Below, in pieces: positions 1 through 10,030 of a stretch of 64,000 bases of DNA. A program made the position numbers and the translations under genes. Position 1 is the stretch's first letter, and every line of letters starts with the position of its first letter. This stretch comes from Liopterus haemorrhoidalis (Eukaryota; Arthropoda; Insecta; Coleoptera; Dytiscidae), in NCBI GenBank assembly GCA_963971575.1, contig OZ020611.1, positions 209,725,324 to 209,789,323 on the forward strand, read 5' to 3'. The notes beneath the pieces are model-generated. The model was not told the DNA's origin. It saw nothing but the letters and a program-made list of their open reading frames with translations, and did not search any database.

Positions 1-157
1 TTAATGAATAAAGCACGGAATTATATGCAACAAAAAGGACAAAATATGCACATATATATACGGTAAAAATAGTGTAAATATACAGGCATATTCAACTAAA
101 ATTATCAGCAAAACTCGTAAAAATTAACAAAAATATATAATAAGAATAATAATACTA

Positions 158-490
158 CGAGGGCATATTGAAAACTAATGCCTCCATGGCTATAACTTTA
201 TTAGTAATTGATATATGGTTTATATATAAATGTGAAATAATAGTATAAACTGTCCTCTACGCACTGATATATTCACTTTTTCACATAATCGCCATTGAAT
301 GTAATACATTTACGCCAACGTGGTACGAGTTTTTCAAGTCCGTCACGGAAAAAGTCTGAAGACTTCCCACGGCACCATTTCCGCACCTCCGCTATCACCT
401 CTGCACCCGAAGAGAATTGCTTGAGATTGCTTTGGAAAGAGGAAAAAGTCACAAGGCGCAAGATCTGGGCTATTCATTTCAATCTGACTT
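158..490 (-). pseudogene. mariner transposase C-terminal relic with one terminal inverted repeat
   Basis: The minus strand from about 485 to 273 reads as the end of a mariner transposase: SPDLAPCDFFLF, which holds the third catalytic Asp position of the DD34D family, then after a frameshift near 430 a stretch with EVIAEVRKW and the typical ending LVPRWRKCI..NGDYVKK. A terminus-like sequence (CGAGGGCATATTGAAAAC) begins at 158 next to a TA dinucleotide and is probably the 3' inverted repeat. Everything N-terminal to the third Asp is missing, so this copy cannot encode an active enzyme. The family assignment is secure; the subfamily is not. Confidence 0.8.
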
Positions 491-629
491 TCATTTTATC
501 AGTAAGCATTCGGCGCGCATACTGTGACGCGCGCATACTGTGATGTACTCTTTCTTGTGAAATACCCACCCTTCTATTTATGAATATTTATTTATGAAAT
601 ATATACATCATGAAATATTTACAATATAT

Positions 630-1561
630 CAGGGCTTCGAACCGGAACTGAACCGAAAACCGAAAACCGAAAAAAACCGTTATTTTTGTCGGAACGAAAA
701 CCGGAACTGAACCGAAAAAAAATATCGGTTTATTTCGGTTCAGATAATGTTTATGTGAATGAATATAAAATACATTTTATTTAAGATTATTTTTTAAACT
801 GATGAGCAGAAAAAAATCGTAATTCGTAATTTTTTAACTGATAAGTAAAAAGAAATGCGTTTCTATTATTCCGGAAGAGAGGGGTTGAACGCCCAGAACA
901 CCCCCCCCCCAGGCAATGACCTTGGTATGATTATCAAAGAATAAGGAATAAAATGTTCTTCTAAATTATAGTAGAAAATAAATTTCTAATACAAATAAAA
1001 GCATTTATACTCTGTCTCTGAAAGACTGATAGTACTAAATCATTTAGTCAGGCAGTTACCAGTGGCGTGCACATTTTAAACACGTTTAAATTGGTTTTGT
1101 GTATTTCTATATTACTATTTATCATTTTATTAAACGCACGCCTGTGACCATATTTATCATATCAATAAACACACCCCTGTGACCATATTTTTCCTCAAAA
1201 TTTTAGGGTCAACTTTTTATGGCCTATTGTGTTTAACCCTAGTTCGTATTCCCATATAATATGTGCGGCACACTCGGTTGTTTTTAACAATATTTCATTT
1301 CGAACTATTCATAGTTTGTCGCTTTTGTTTTACCGCTTCTGTGTGATAATAAAATAACTTTTTACAAATAATAAATTTTATTACTATCAGTCTTTCGGAG
1401 ATAGAGTATAAAAGTTTATCACTCGGAACTGAACCGAAAACCGAAAACCGAAAAAAACCGTTCTTTTTGCCGGAACGAAAACCGGAACCGAACCGATATA
1501 TATATTTTTAATTGAACCGGAACGGAAACCGAAACGAAAAAAATAACGGTTCGAAGCCCTG
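630..1561. mobile_element. non-autonomous hAT-type element, 932 bp, 8-bp TSD CAATATAT
   Basis: The element starts CAGGGCTTCGAACCG at 630 and ends with the reverse complement at 1547-1561. It is flanked by an exact 8-bp direct repeat, CAATATAT, at 622-629 and 1562-1569, the TSD length expected for hAT. Both ends are packed with CCGAA/CGGTT motifs; a ~73-bp block (644-717) recurs in direct orientation at 1424-1496. No transposase remains. A separate MITE (1008-1410) is nested inside. Confidence 0.9.
1008..1410. mobile_element. TA-flanked MITE, copy A (~400 bp)
   Basis: About 30-bp terminal inverted repeats (TATACTCTGTCTCTGAAAGA and the complement of the segment ending at 1410) enclose AT-rich non-coding DNA. 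A near-identical copy lies at 47290-47685, which fixes both ends. The flanking TATA fits the TA target preference of Tc1/mariner-type MITEs. It sits inside the hAT element at 630-1561 and is therefore younger. Confidence 0.85.
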
Positions 1562-2169
1562 CAATATATCATGAGACAACATTTATTTCTCATCAGCATA
1601 CAAACTTTAATTACAAACTTCAATAAATTAATTACAATTCTAACAATAATTTACAATACAAAATTATATGCTGATTTACTTGAAATTTTTAGTCACGTCT
1701 ATTGAATTTAACACTTCAGTCACTTCTAATAATCACAATTCTACCGTCCGACTAAAATCCTCACTCCTAAAAGTTACAATATGAAACATAAGAGCGTCCT
1801 ATTGGTAAATGTAAAGATACGTGTATTATATTGAAAGAGTGCGTCAGATATTTTAAAATGGTTGGTAAAGTTTCTGGCCGTTTGCAACAAAATTCGTCTA
1901 AAATTTGTGAGTAGAGATAAATGTTGCGGACAATAAGTTTCGCGGATGATCAATATCAAGAACAATAATTTCTCGTGCAATAAATAACGCAAACTATCAA
2001 TATTGCGAGAGATAAATATCGCAATTTTATATTTCACGGGAGGGAGGGGGAAATATCACAAGAGATAAATTTGATAAGCAATAACTATCTCGAACTATAA
2101 ATATAGAAAGCGATAAAAAATACAAGCAATAAATACCACGAGCGAATCGCAGTCAATACGCGTCGCAAG

Positions 2170-3051
2170 TAGAGATGGGTCGTTCATGAACGAACCGGCT
2201 CACTGAGCCGGCTTAGTACACTGACCGAAGTGACACGGTTCACCAAATTGAAATGAGCCGGCTCACGGCTCACTGTATAGTTTCAAGTTTCAAGGATACG
2301 ATTGGTCGGGCGATTGTGAGTAGTGACCGGAGTGATCCGGATCTGGATCGATGTCATGTTTACCTTCGCGAGAACTCGACTTGTAATGTATTATCATAAA
2401 GTGTATTTTGTCATCAATTTGTAGGGAAGTTTATTTGAAATTAATAGGCTTAGTCTGTGTTATCTTACAACCATACTATATAAATATATTAAAAATATTG
2501 CCCAAATCCCATATGTCCGATTTATAAGGGCAATAAACATCGCCATAAACTTAACACATCTGGTTTAATATACAGTAGCTACATAAAGTGAATTGTTTGT
2601 TTCAAAAACCTACGAGCGAACGACTGACAACTGACTGACCTGTGTCTCGGGATCATGTTTACAGTTCATATATTGCAAGAACCGGCGCTAAGCACGAGCT
2701 GGCTCTAAGCGACGTTCTACCTACGACCGAACGACCGACCGACCTGTGTCTCGGGATCATGTTTCCAGTTCATATATTGCAAGAACCGGCTCTAAGCAAG
2801 AGCCAGCTCTAAGCGACGTTCTACCTATGACCGAACGACCGACCGACCTGTGTCTCGGGATCATGTTTACAGTTCATATATTGCAAAAACCGTCTCTAAG
2901 CAACGTTCTACCTACGAACTTACGACCGACCTGTGTCTCGGAAACATGTTTACTTAACCGGATCACTGAGCCGGATCAATGAACCGACTCAACAAACTGA
3001 ACGACCTCCACTGATCCGGTTCCGCAAACTGAGCCGAAATTCCCATCTCTA
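2170..3051. mobile_element. non-autonomous hAT-type element, 882 bp, 8-bp TSD GTCGCAAG
   Basis: Termini are TAGAGATGGG and CCCATCTCTA, with exact 8-bp TSDs at 2162-2169 and 3052-3059. GAGCCGG/CCGGCTC motifs cluster near both ends, as expected of subterminal transposase-binding repeats. The centre carries a ~104-bp tandem repeat. No transposase is recognisable; an open frame at 2746-2982 only reads through the tandem repeat. Confidence 0.9.
2636..2960. repeat. ~104-bp tandem repeat inside the hAT element
   Basis: The phrase TGTGTCTCGGGATCATGTTT starts at 2641, 2745 and 2849, with a diverged fourth copy at 2932, giving spacings of 104, 104 and 83 bp. Each unit also holds ACAGTTCATATATTGCAA and CGACGTTCTACCTA with small changes. 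Confidence 0.9.
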
Positions 3052-3351
3052 GTCGCAAGCGATAAAAGTCGCGGGCGTTAAATGTTGCAAGTGATAACTG
3101 TTTCGAACGATAATTTTTGCCAGAAACAAATATATCTAGCAATAAATGTCACAATTGATCAATTTTGTGAGCGATCAATGTTAGAAGCAGGAAAGGTCGT
3201 GATTGACAATAATTATAAGCTCGCATATCATCTCAAACAAATAATGTCCAATAGTAAGTGACGGTTCTGTGCAATAAAATTTACAAGGTATCGTGATGAA
3301 TGACGTTAAAGATAATTATTATATACTTCCATTGTTGCTTATACGTAAAGC

Positions 3352-3589
3352 CAGAGCCGCAGTAAGGGGGGGGGCGGAGAGGGCGATGGCCCCTAGCGCA
3401 CTAAGGAAAAGGGCGCCGATGAGCTTGACTAACGGGCGCCACATTGCGAAAGTGAGGACCTTTTTTTTGCTCTTCACTTGGAATTTGCGAGGTGAGGACT
3501 TTTTTTTTTGCTCTTCACTTGGAATTATTTGCCAAAGGCGCCAAAACGCAGTTTCGCCCCTAGCGCAAGTTTTCCTTACTGCGGCTCTG
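3352..3589. mobile_element. hAT-type MITE A, 238 bp, 8-bp TSD CGTAAAGC
   Basis: The 16-bp inverted termini CAGAGCCGCAGTAAGG and CCTTACTGCGGCTCTG are exact. TSDs CGTAAAGC lie at 3344-3351 and 3590-3597. The middle (about 3448-3530) has two copies of a ~40-bp unit, GTGAGGACC-(T)n-GCTCTTCACTT..., which reappears in three other MITEs of this window. No coding capacity. Confidence 0.92.
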
Positions 3590-3597
3590 CGTAAAGC

Positions 3598-4260
3598 ACC
3601 TCTTTTACTATCATAAAACTACAAAATGCACATTAAATTTTGATATCAAATATCTTCACGCACATCACAATAATATTTCTAATAATATTTGCTCTATTTT
3701 AACCTTCAAATGTCAGTCATTTTAATATTTCATAAGTTATGTTCTTTCATTTCCTCAATGCGTGAGTTTACTTACATTTTGTTTCGCACGGATTTTTATT
3801 ACAGTTTTACAGTCAATAACATAGTTTCATAAATTTTAGTTTAATGAAATTCTCACGTGGAACCTATAAAACAGTACTTTTAACTGAGGCACCATTATTA
3901 ATAGAGGTGCACTTCTCTATTTATAGGTATAATTACACTTATCAAAATGGTCTTGTGATATTTGATGAGGTTGGGAAAGGAAGTTTTATTTGATATTTTA
4001 AGTCACTAGACCATTTTAAAATGAAATCACTTTTTTATTTATTAATAATTCACATTTATTCTTTTATAAACAAAAAACTCACTACTTGAAAAAAAAATTT
4101 TTTTAGTTTTAAAAATTACATTCTTTAAATAACCATCATTTTGCTCTTCACACTGACGCGCTCTTTCTAAAGAGTGAACCATCACGGACGACGAGGCCAA
4201 CTTAAAACGGATTTGTTAACGACCTAAACGGATTTGTTAATAAACAAAATATGCGATTTT
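3598..4260. other. AT-rich intergenic DNA
   Basis: No gene or element boundary is visible. A ~54-bp stretch at 3999-4052 recurs in inverted orientation at 7281-7337, so part of this belongs to some unidentified repeat. Confidence 0.5.
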
Positions 4261-4261
4261 G

Positions 4262-5490
4262 GAGGACAGAAAGTCCAAGAATATTCTACCAACGTAGTCT
4301 GCACTAGGGTTGTACATCGAAGGCAAAACATCGATGTTTAACATCGATGTTAACATAGGCGCTTACTATCGATGTTGAAAAAACATCGAAGGAAAAACAT
4401 CGATGTATCGGAAACATCGATGTTTTATTAATATTAAAAAAAGCTATTTATTTATATTATATAGGTTTTATTTAATAATGTAGAGATAAAATACGAAAAA
4501 AGTAACACATAATACACAAAAAGCATTTATTAGATTTTGAAATAGAAATATTCCTTTTTAATACCATAGTAATTAATTTGACGTTAATATTATTATACCC
4601 AATATAATAATCCTAATTTGTACTATTTTTACATTTCTAAAATGAAATATTGGATTTTATTACAATACTAATATAGTAATCTTAATGTTAATTTTATATT
4701 ATTTAACATAAAAATATCACTGTCATAAACAATTATTTTTATACTTTTTAAGTTGAAATAAAGTCTGTTCCTTTGGTTTAGGTGGAACTAGATTTTCAAT
4801 TCTAGTTACTTTTACCGATTAATTGAAGCTTTTGATCATTTTGTTCAGGAAAAGCCAACTTCAATATATAAAAAAATAGCTAATGACAACTTACAAAAAT
4901 CCAGGGATAGGAGGAATAAAAACTGAGAAAGTGTCAACAAGACTCAAAAAGAAAAAGTGTGTTGGCGTCGTTGGTCGTTCGCATTGTTTGCAAAAATTAA
5001 AATTTTCTTCTTATTTTTTCGTATTCTGCTAACTGCTAAGAAGAATAAGAACTAACAGTATTAGTATTGTTATATCACAATAGATGGCGCTTATATTTTG
5101 TGCACTAATTTTAATGAAAATTAAAAATTTAAGATTCCAGCGCCTCTAGCGGTAGTTTCTGAATTTCAAAGTTTAAACATTGACATCGGTAGTAGACATC
5201 GATGTTTTATCGATACTATCGCCAGCTGACCATCGATGGTAAAAACATCGATGTTTTTAAAACAAACATCGATGTTTTCGCTACATCGATGTTTTTTCCC
5301 CATCCCTAGTAGACATATACATGGTGAATTTCATCATTTTTATATGCAACTCCGCGAACATCCAGAAAAGTTTCATTCTTATTTTCGAATGAGTATTTCA
5401 ACGTTTGATTATATTTTGGAAAAAATTCAACATAAATTGGTAAAAAATGGACAAATTTCAATTGGAACCTACTATAAATACCTCTTATAA
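4262..5490 (+). pseudogene. PIF/Harbinger transposase N-terminal relic, split by a hAT-like element
   Basis: On the right of the inserted element, 5318-5490 encodes GEFHHFYMQLREHPEKFHSY followed by FRMSISTFDYILEKI, the N-terminal helical region of PIF/Harbinger (DDE_Tnp_4-type) transposases. On the left, 4266-4304 reads TESPRIFYQRSLH, which fits just upstream of that motif, so one exon was split by the element at 4305-5308. The DDE catalytic domain is absent. This is one of three Harbinger relics here that retain only the N-terminal region. Confidence 0.65.
4305..5308. mobile_element. hAT-like element with CATCGATG subterminal clusters (~1.0 kb)
   Basis: It begins TAGGGTTGTACATCGA and ends in GATGTTTTTTCCCCATCCCTA. 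Many copies of ACATCGATGTT fill the first and last ~130 bp; the core is AT-rich and non-coding. The flanking octamers GTCTGCAC and GTAGACAT match only partly, so the TSD is decayed. Resumption of the Harbinger reading frame on both sides supports these boundaries. Confidence 0.7.
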
Positions 5491-5499
5491 ATAAGAACT

Positions 5500-5860
5500 A
5501 CTTGTAAATGCCTCAATATCCATTTTAAACAACTATTTTAGCAACGATGATAGCAGAGAAATCAAAATTGTTTAAAACGCGTCGCTTTGCTCGACTATAC
5601 CCGCTATATAACCTCGCTTCAGTACGCTCCACTATGCGCGTGTTAATAGGAATTCATTTATTTAATTTCGCCGCTTTGCTCTCCGCTTTCATCGCTGCTT
5701 TGCTCTCTGCTTCACTATGTGTTTAGCCTTAGCGAGAATATAGCTCTTAGCTCTCCATATACCTTGGCTTAATTAAAGAATGTCAATTAACGTTATGCCC
5801 GCGGGTCGTGTCCGGCCCGATACTTATTTTTAAACGACACGCATTAGTCTGCACCCCGTA
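5500..5860. other. non-coding spacer with GCTTTGCTC repeats
   Basis: Short imperfect repeats of CGCTTTGCTC(T/G)CCGCTTC occur at about 5580-5720. They may be the subterminal region of the adjacent Harbinger element, but no terminus could be identified. Nothing coding is seen. Confidence 0.4.
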
Positions 5861-5861
5861 A

Positions 5862-6265
5862 AAGTAAAGGTTTGATGTGGTGTAAATACGAAAAGAGTCC
5901 TTGAACCTTATTTATTTGCAGATGAGGCAGAAAACGCACTAACCGTCAATAGCGAAATGTATCGAGAAATGCTAGAGAATATCGTGCGGCCTACAGTCGA
6001 GACCACACCAGATGTATGATGGCAGCAAGATGGTGCTACTGCCCAGACAAATTATCCTTCTTCCAAAAAGGTGAGCGCGGCGCTCACCTGATTTAACTAG
6101 TCCAGACTTCTTTCTATAGAGTTTTTTGAAAGATAGAGTATACCGTAACAAACCTCGAACTATTCAGCAATTGAAGGCCAACATCCAAGAAGAAATTGAA
6201 GATATAAGCCAAGAATATAGGCAAAATGGTGGTTTTTTAAAGGATATTATTTTCAAAACTAAATA
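5862..6265 (+). pseudogene. Tc1/mariner (IS630-type) transposase relic
   Basis: Frame pieces read PYLFADEAENALTVNSEMYR, then (after an in-frame stop) WQQDGATAQT, where the Asp is the second catalytic residue of the insect IS630-type DDE/D family, and later KPRTIQQLKANIQEEIEDI and DIIFKTK before the terminal stop. The segment that should hold WPPRSPDL..CDFFLWG is degraded between the two parts. The order of motifs matches the family, but stops and deletions make this a dead copy. Confidence 0.75.
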
Positions 6266-6302
6266 AAATTTATTTCCAAGAAGTGTGTTTTCTGTTTATA
6301 AA

Positions 6303-7095
6303 AGTGTGGCGCCTGTTCCTAGCCTAAGTAAGGTAGGGTAACCCGACAGCCACACAAATGGTCTTCTCGGCGGCGACTGCAAAGGACCACCAGCAGATGG
6401 CTGGAATATGAAATATACACAGTGACGGTGATACGCAGACGCACCGAGTTGAGCACCTGGGGAAGATATAGACGAGCTAGAAGAAAGGGAAGGGAACATA
6501 AACTCTTCTGCTCCTAGAGGCTGCTCTAGGAGACTAACACAAGGGAAATGTTAGCCATAGCTGGGGTGTAGACGGGTAAAATCCTAGTCCCACAAGTAAT
6601 GGCTATAGAAGAACCAAACCTAGAAAATCCCACGATGTCTCTGAAAACCCTAGCCAGGCGACAAACAATGCGTAGACGTTGCTCAACACGATGGCGTGTA
6701 TCACAGGAATAATGTACAGTACCACAAAAATAAATATTATTATATAAAAAACTGATTATTTATAACAAAAATTAATATTAAATACAAAAATACAGAATAC
6801 TCATTAAATTCAAATAAAACAGCATACGTGATCAAGAGACCAGCGTGTGCGAACCAATATCAACAAGTTACGGCGCTGATGCGATAACTTGCAGAAAAAA
6901 TATATATAATATAAACATTATTAATAAACAATGAAATTGAACTGATGTAAAATTGGAATAGACAATAGATGTTTTCCGTCATAAATACATATTTTTTCCT
7001 AACTTTACATCTGTGGCACTGGTGTCTCAAAAAACAGGTTCCTGGATCCTCGGACGGTTTCTTCAACAGGTGTTGATGCAAAAAAATGAATAAAA
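6303..7095 (+). repeat. dispersed ~790-bp repeat, copy A (LINE 3' UTR or SINE-like)
   Basis: This stretch is repeated in inverted orientation at 14885-15660. The match starts at TGTGGCGCC and runs through GCTGCTCTAGGAGACTAACA and CTGTGGCACTGGTGTC. At the second locus it lies directly after the stop of a non-LTR RNase H tail on the same strand, suggesting this is the 3' untranslated part of that LINE family, here without its coding part. Open frames within it are not conserved between copies. Confidence 0.7.
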
Positions 7096-7530
7096 TAATA
7101 AATGATAACACCAAGAGGGTGATATATCACTAACTCGCGATAGAGACGCGTGAATTTATTAGAAACTGTTAAATAATTAAATCGACAAGATGTACTCATG
7201 TCGATGTACTCACTGATCAGGTTATATAAAATTAATATAATAATAATAAGGGCCTTAGAGGCGGGACAAAAAGAATCAATATGAATTTTTAATAAATAAA
7301 AAAGATATTTCATTTTAAAATGGTCTAGTGACTTTTCGGCCAACCTGTACTATGTAGTCGAGGACGTTCCAGAAATTATTCAACAATCTGTTTCCGTCTT
7401 CAGTGGTTACGAGAGTGATAAACGTTTGCCGTTACATAGACTTTTTATACTGGATGTTGTACGGATGGGATGATGTGGTACGTGTGTTGCTATTTGTCGA
7501 CTGATTACGAACAGGTAGTTGGCCAAAGGA
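7096..7530. other. AT-rich spacer
   Basis: No gene is visible. The segment 7281-7337 is the inverted partner of 3999-4052 (AAGTCACTAGACCATTTTAA). Confidence 0.4.
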
Positions 7531-7990
7531 TTAAGTCAGATACCTGGTTCCAGGCTTAATTATAGGAATATGGTTGATTGTCACATGTTTACCTGATAAT
7601 GAGTATGTTAAATGATAAGTGATCTGAGTATTTGAAAGATTACGTTTGATGACAGGTAGCCAAAGTTGAGGAAACTCTAAGCTGCTTTGGCTGAGAACAT
7701 CGCCAGAGTTTTCGATCAATGTACTCTTTCAATTTTGTCTTAAACTTGTTTTCCTCATACATTAGGGGTTTAGCATCTCTCCATTGGAAATTGTGTTGAT
7801 TTTCCCAAGCATATTCAGCCACTTTGGAACTATACGTTTTATCCTGGTAAACTTTCTTCTTAAGCTCTTTAACCCTCACATCCAAAGATCTGCAAATCTT
7901 ACAAATGTATTATTTCCCGCACTGATAGGGATTAGTGTGGATTTCATTTTTGCTTAGGTCATATTTGGGTTTCATGCATGGTAGGATTTA
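7531..7990 (-). pseudogene. Penelope-like element relic: GIY-YIG endonuclease and C-terminus
   Basis: Read on the minus strand from about 7945: NEIHTNPYQCGK, a stop, YICKICRSLDVRVKELKKKV, then SKVAEYAWENQHNFQWRDAK. This follows the Penelope-like GIY-YIG endonuclease pattern (VYxIPCxCGxxYIGQTxRSLDVRxKEH, then AEHxWExxHxFDW). After a frameshift, LSQSSLEFPQLWLPVIKR is the usual C-terminal tail. Penelope elements pair this nuclease with a telomerase-like reverse transcriptase. No RT was found here, so the copy is 5'-truncated; several stops are present. Confidence 0.7.
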
Positions 7991-8759
7991 TCTTAAAGTC
8001 AAACTCGATTTGAATGCTGCTAGATTGTCCGATAACTTCGCTATTAATAATCTTTGATGTATAGTGTAAAATACTTTATGGTTCTGCGAGAAATGCTCTA
8101 ATTTATTATTCTAAAGTTATTGATACATCACTATAAAATTCTGATGTTATGCACCCACAAACAAAATATGAAAATTTAATGCTCTATTTCCATCTAGGTT
8201 TCCAACTGTCACCGTTATGGTTTTTCCGGTGTTTGTACCGGTTTAAAATTTTATTGTTCTTGCAATTTGTAATTGTATTTAAATTAGGTGTCTAGGTCCC
8301 TAAGGTTTCCGGGTTTCGGACTTGATATACCATTTGAGGTACCATTCTCTCATTACTTTGTACGTACCATTGTTTTTGAGGGATTGGTACGTCGAATTGT
8401 GTGATTGTTCCGAAACTCATTGCTTATTTTGGGTTCTTTTCACGGAGTTGGTTGGTTGACAAATTTTATGATTTCAAGGGTTATCGGTGCATTATGTTGT
8501 ACAGGGGGTGACACTGTCAACCCTGTGATTTGTGCGTACCAGGTTGTCAGGGGGGATAGTGTCGCTGCCTGTCATATTGATGCGTTGATGAACCTTGATA
8601 TCATTGCATTATTGAATTCTTGTTAATATTGGACAGTAGTCTAGTTTATTTAGTCTTGTTTTGAATTGTAAAATTTAATTAATAGTCACTATCTTTGATC
8701 ATTATATTACAAATATTTAATTGAAATTTAATTCCTGTTTTCCTATTTTCTGTATTCTT
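7991..8759. other. unassigned region beside the Penelope relic
   Basis: The stretch 8330-8640 is richer in G and C than its neighbours and carries repeated TACCATT and GGTACGT words, but no recognisable protein. It lies on the 5' side of the Penelope relic and may be decayed element sequence. Confidence 0.35.
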
Positions 8760-9110
8760 CAAGTACATATTATTGTCAATGAATTTCTGCAATTTCACCA
8801 TCCTTGGAGACGATTGATGTACAGTCTGTTATAGTTACGTTCAACTACCATAGGTAAATTTCTTTATGATTGTATAAGATTGTTTTTCTATTATGATGTT
8901 ATTGTTATAGCACCTGAAGAAGCCAACAATGTTATTGGCGAAACGTTGTGTTGTTTAAATAAACGCTTCTTGTCCAAAAAGCTGAATGAAATTATTTCCT
9001 ATTTCTACCTATATTCAAAATTGGACGTTAAATACAAAAATATATTCACAAGAAAACTGCTTTATAAACAGGACTACAGTAAACGGTTTAAAATATTTTT
9101 AAATGGAATG
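8760..9110 (+). repeat. probable Penelope pLTR-like segment
   Basis: The sequence CACCTGAAGAAGCCAACAAT followed by GTTATTGGCGAAACGTTG (8911-8948) is the kind of motif found in terminal repeats of Penelope-like elements: CTGAAGA, a short hairpin (GCCAA 8922-8926 with TTGGC 8935-8939), then GAAAC. It resembles a degenerate minimal hammerhead core. It lies on the strand opposite to the Penelope ORF at 7531-7990. Assignment rests on motif and position only. Confidence 0.4.
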
Positions 9111-9329
9111 TAAGATGAGCACGTAATATCCAAATCCGGGGATAGGTCGTAGAGCTTTTTTAGCTTGTTTACCCTTTGTAATTAATTCAAACTGCACTGA
9201 GAGTACAAAACTGATGGTTTATCTCCCATAAAGCCCCCTAGAGGAAATCTCCCTGTACTAAATTTAGTGAAAATTGGTCTATCCGTTTGACTTTGTATAA
9301 ACAGACAAACAGAAATTCATTTTTATATA

Positions 9330-9961
9330 CAGGGTGAGTGGGGAGGAATGGGCGGAACTTCAGGAATGTATTGTATATGTAAAAATAAGTAAAAAAAAAC
9401 TCTAATGATGTTATGCGATTGTCTTTCATTTTCAAGTTATAGGGCTATTAGAAGATGTTCCGCTAAGTATTAGAATGCAGATGTATTATCAACATGATGG
9501 AGCTCCCGCACATTTCGCTCGTCAAGCCAGGCAACATTTCCAGACCATCGGATAGGGCACGGAGGGCCTGTTAGGTGGCCTCCAAGATCCCCAGACCTCA
9601 CACCATTGGACTATTGTTTATGGGGATGGTTCAAAAATGAGGTTTACAAAGTCAAAGTAGATACTCGAGATGCATTAATTCGACGAATTAGAAATACTGC
9701 AGTCGATATTAAAGAAAGGCATGAAACAATCAGGAGAGCAACGGGCATTCTTCGTAGGACTATGTTTACAAGTTAACGGTGATATTTTTGAAAACTTGTT
9801 AGCACACCGAAATTAAAACGATTTTCGATAGAAAGTGTTTTAACTACGTTATAACTTGAGAATAAAAGACAATCGCATAACAACATTAGAGTTTTTTTTT
9901 ACTTATTTTTACAGGTACAATACATTCCTGAAGTTCGTCCCATTCCTCCCCACTCACCCTG
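9330..9961 (+). mobile_element. Tc1/mariner-type element, 632 bp, ~112-bp inverted repeats
   Basis: The first ~112 bp (from CAGGGTGAGTGGGGAGGAAT) and the last ~112 bp (complement, ending 9961) are inverted copies with only a few mismatches. TATA flanks both sides, consistent with a TA duplication. The body is a transposase C-terminal fragment. It looks like an internally deleted derivative of an autonomous element. Confidence 0.9.
9450..9775 (+). pseudogene. IS630/mariner-type transposase fragment with one frameshift
   Basis: The first frame gives EDVPLSIRMQMYYQHDGAPA, with the second catalytic Asp in HDGAPAH. A frameshift at about 9555 leads into the second frame with IGHGGPVRWPPRSPDL, TPLDYCLWG (third catalytic Asp), VYKVKVDT, LIRRIRNTAVDIKE and RATGILRRTMFTS before a stop. 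The N-terminal HTH region and the first Asp are missing. Apart from the frameshift the coding sequence is clean, so the deletion is fairly recent. Confidence 0.85.
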
Positions 9962-10030
9962 TATAAGATAGCAAACGTCCACAATAAAGCGGAGAGTATT
10001 AATGCGGAGAGCATTAATACTGGACCATTA

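Larger units (their letters stand above)
1913..3175. repeat. degenerate 16-bp tandem repeat, split by a hAT element
   Basis: From about 1913 to 2169 and again from 3052 to about 3175 the sequence follows a 16-bp period with consensus near GCGATAAATRTCGCAA. Units are diverged but in register, for example GCAATAAATAACGCAA, GAGATAAATATCGCAA and GCGATAAAAGTCGCGG. The unit is an imperfect palindrome (GCGATA..TATCGC). The hAT element at 2170-3051 interrupts the array and duplicates GTCGCAAG. Confidence 0.75.
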
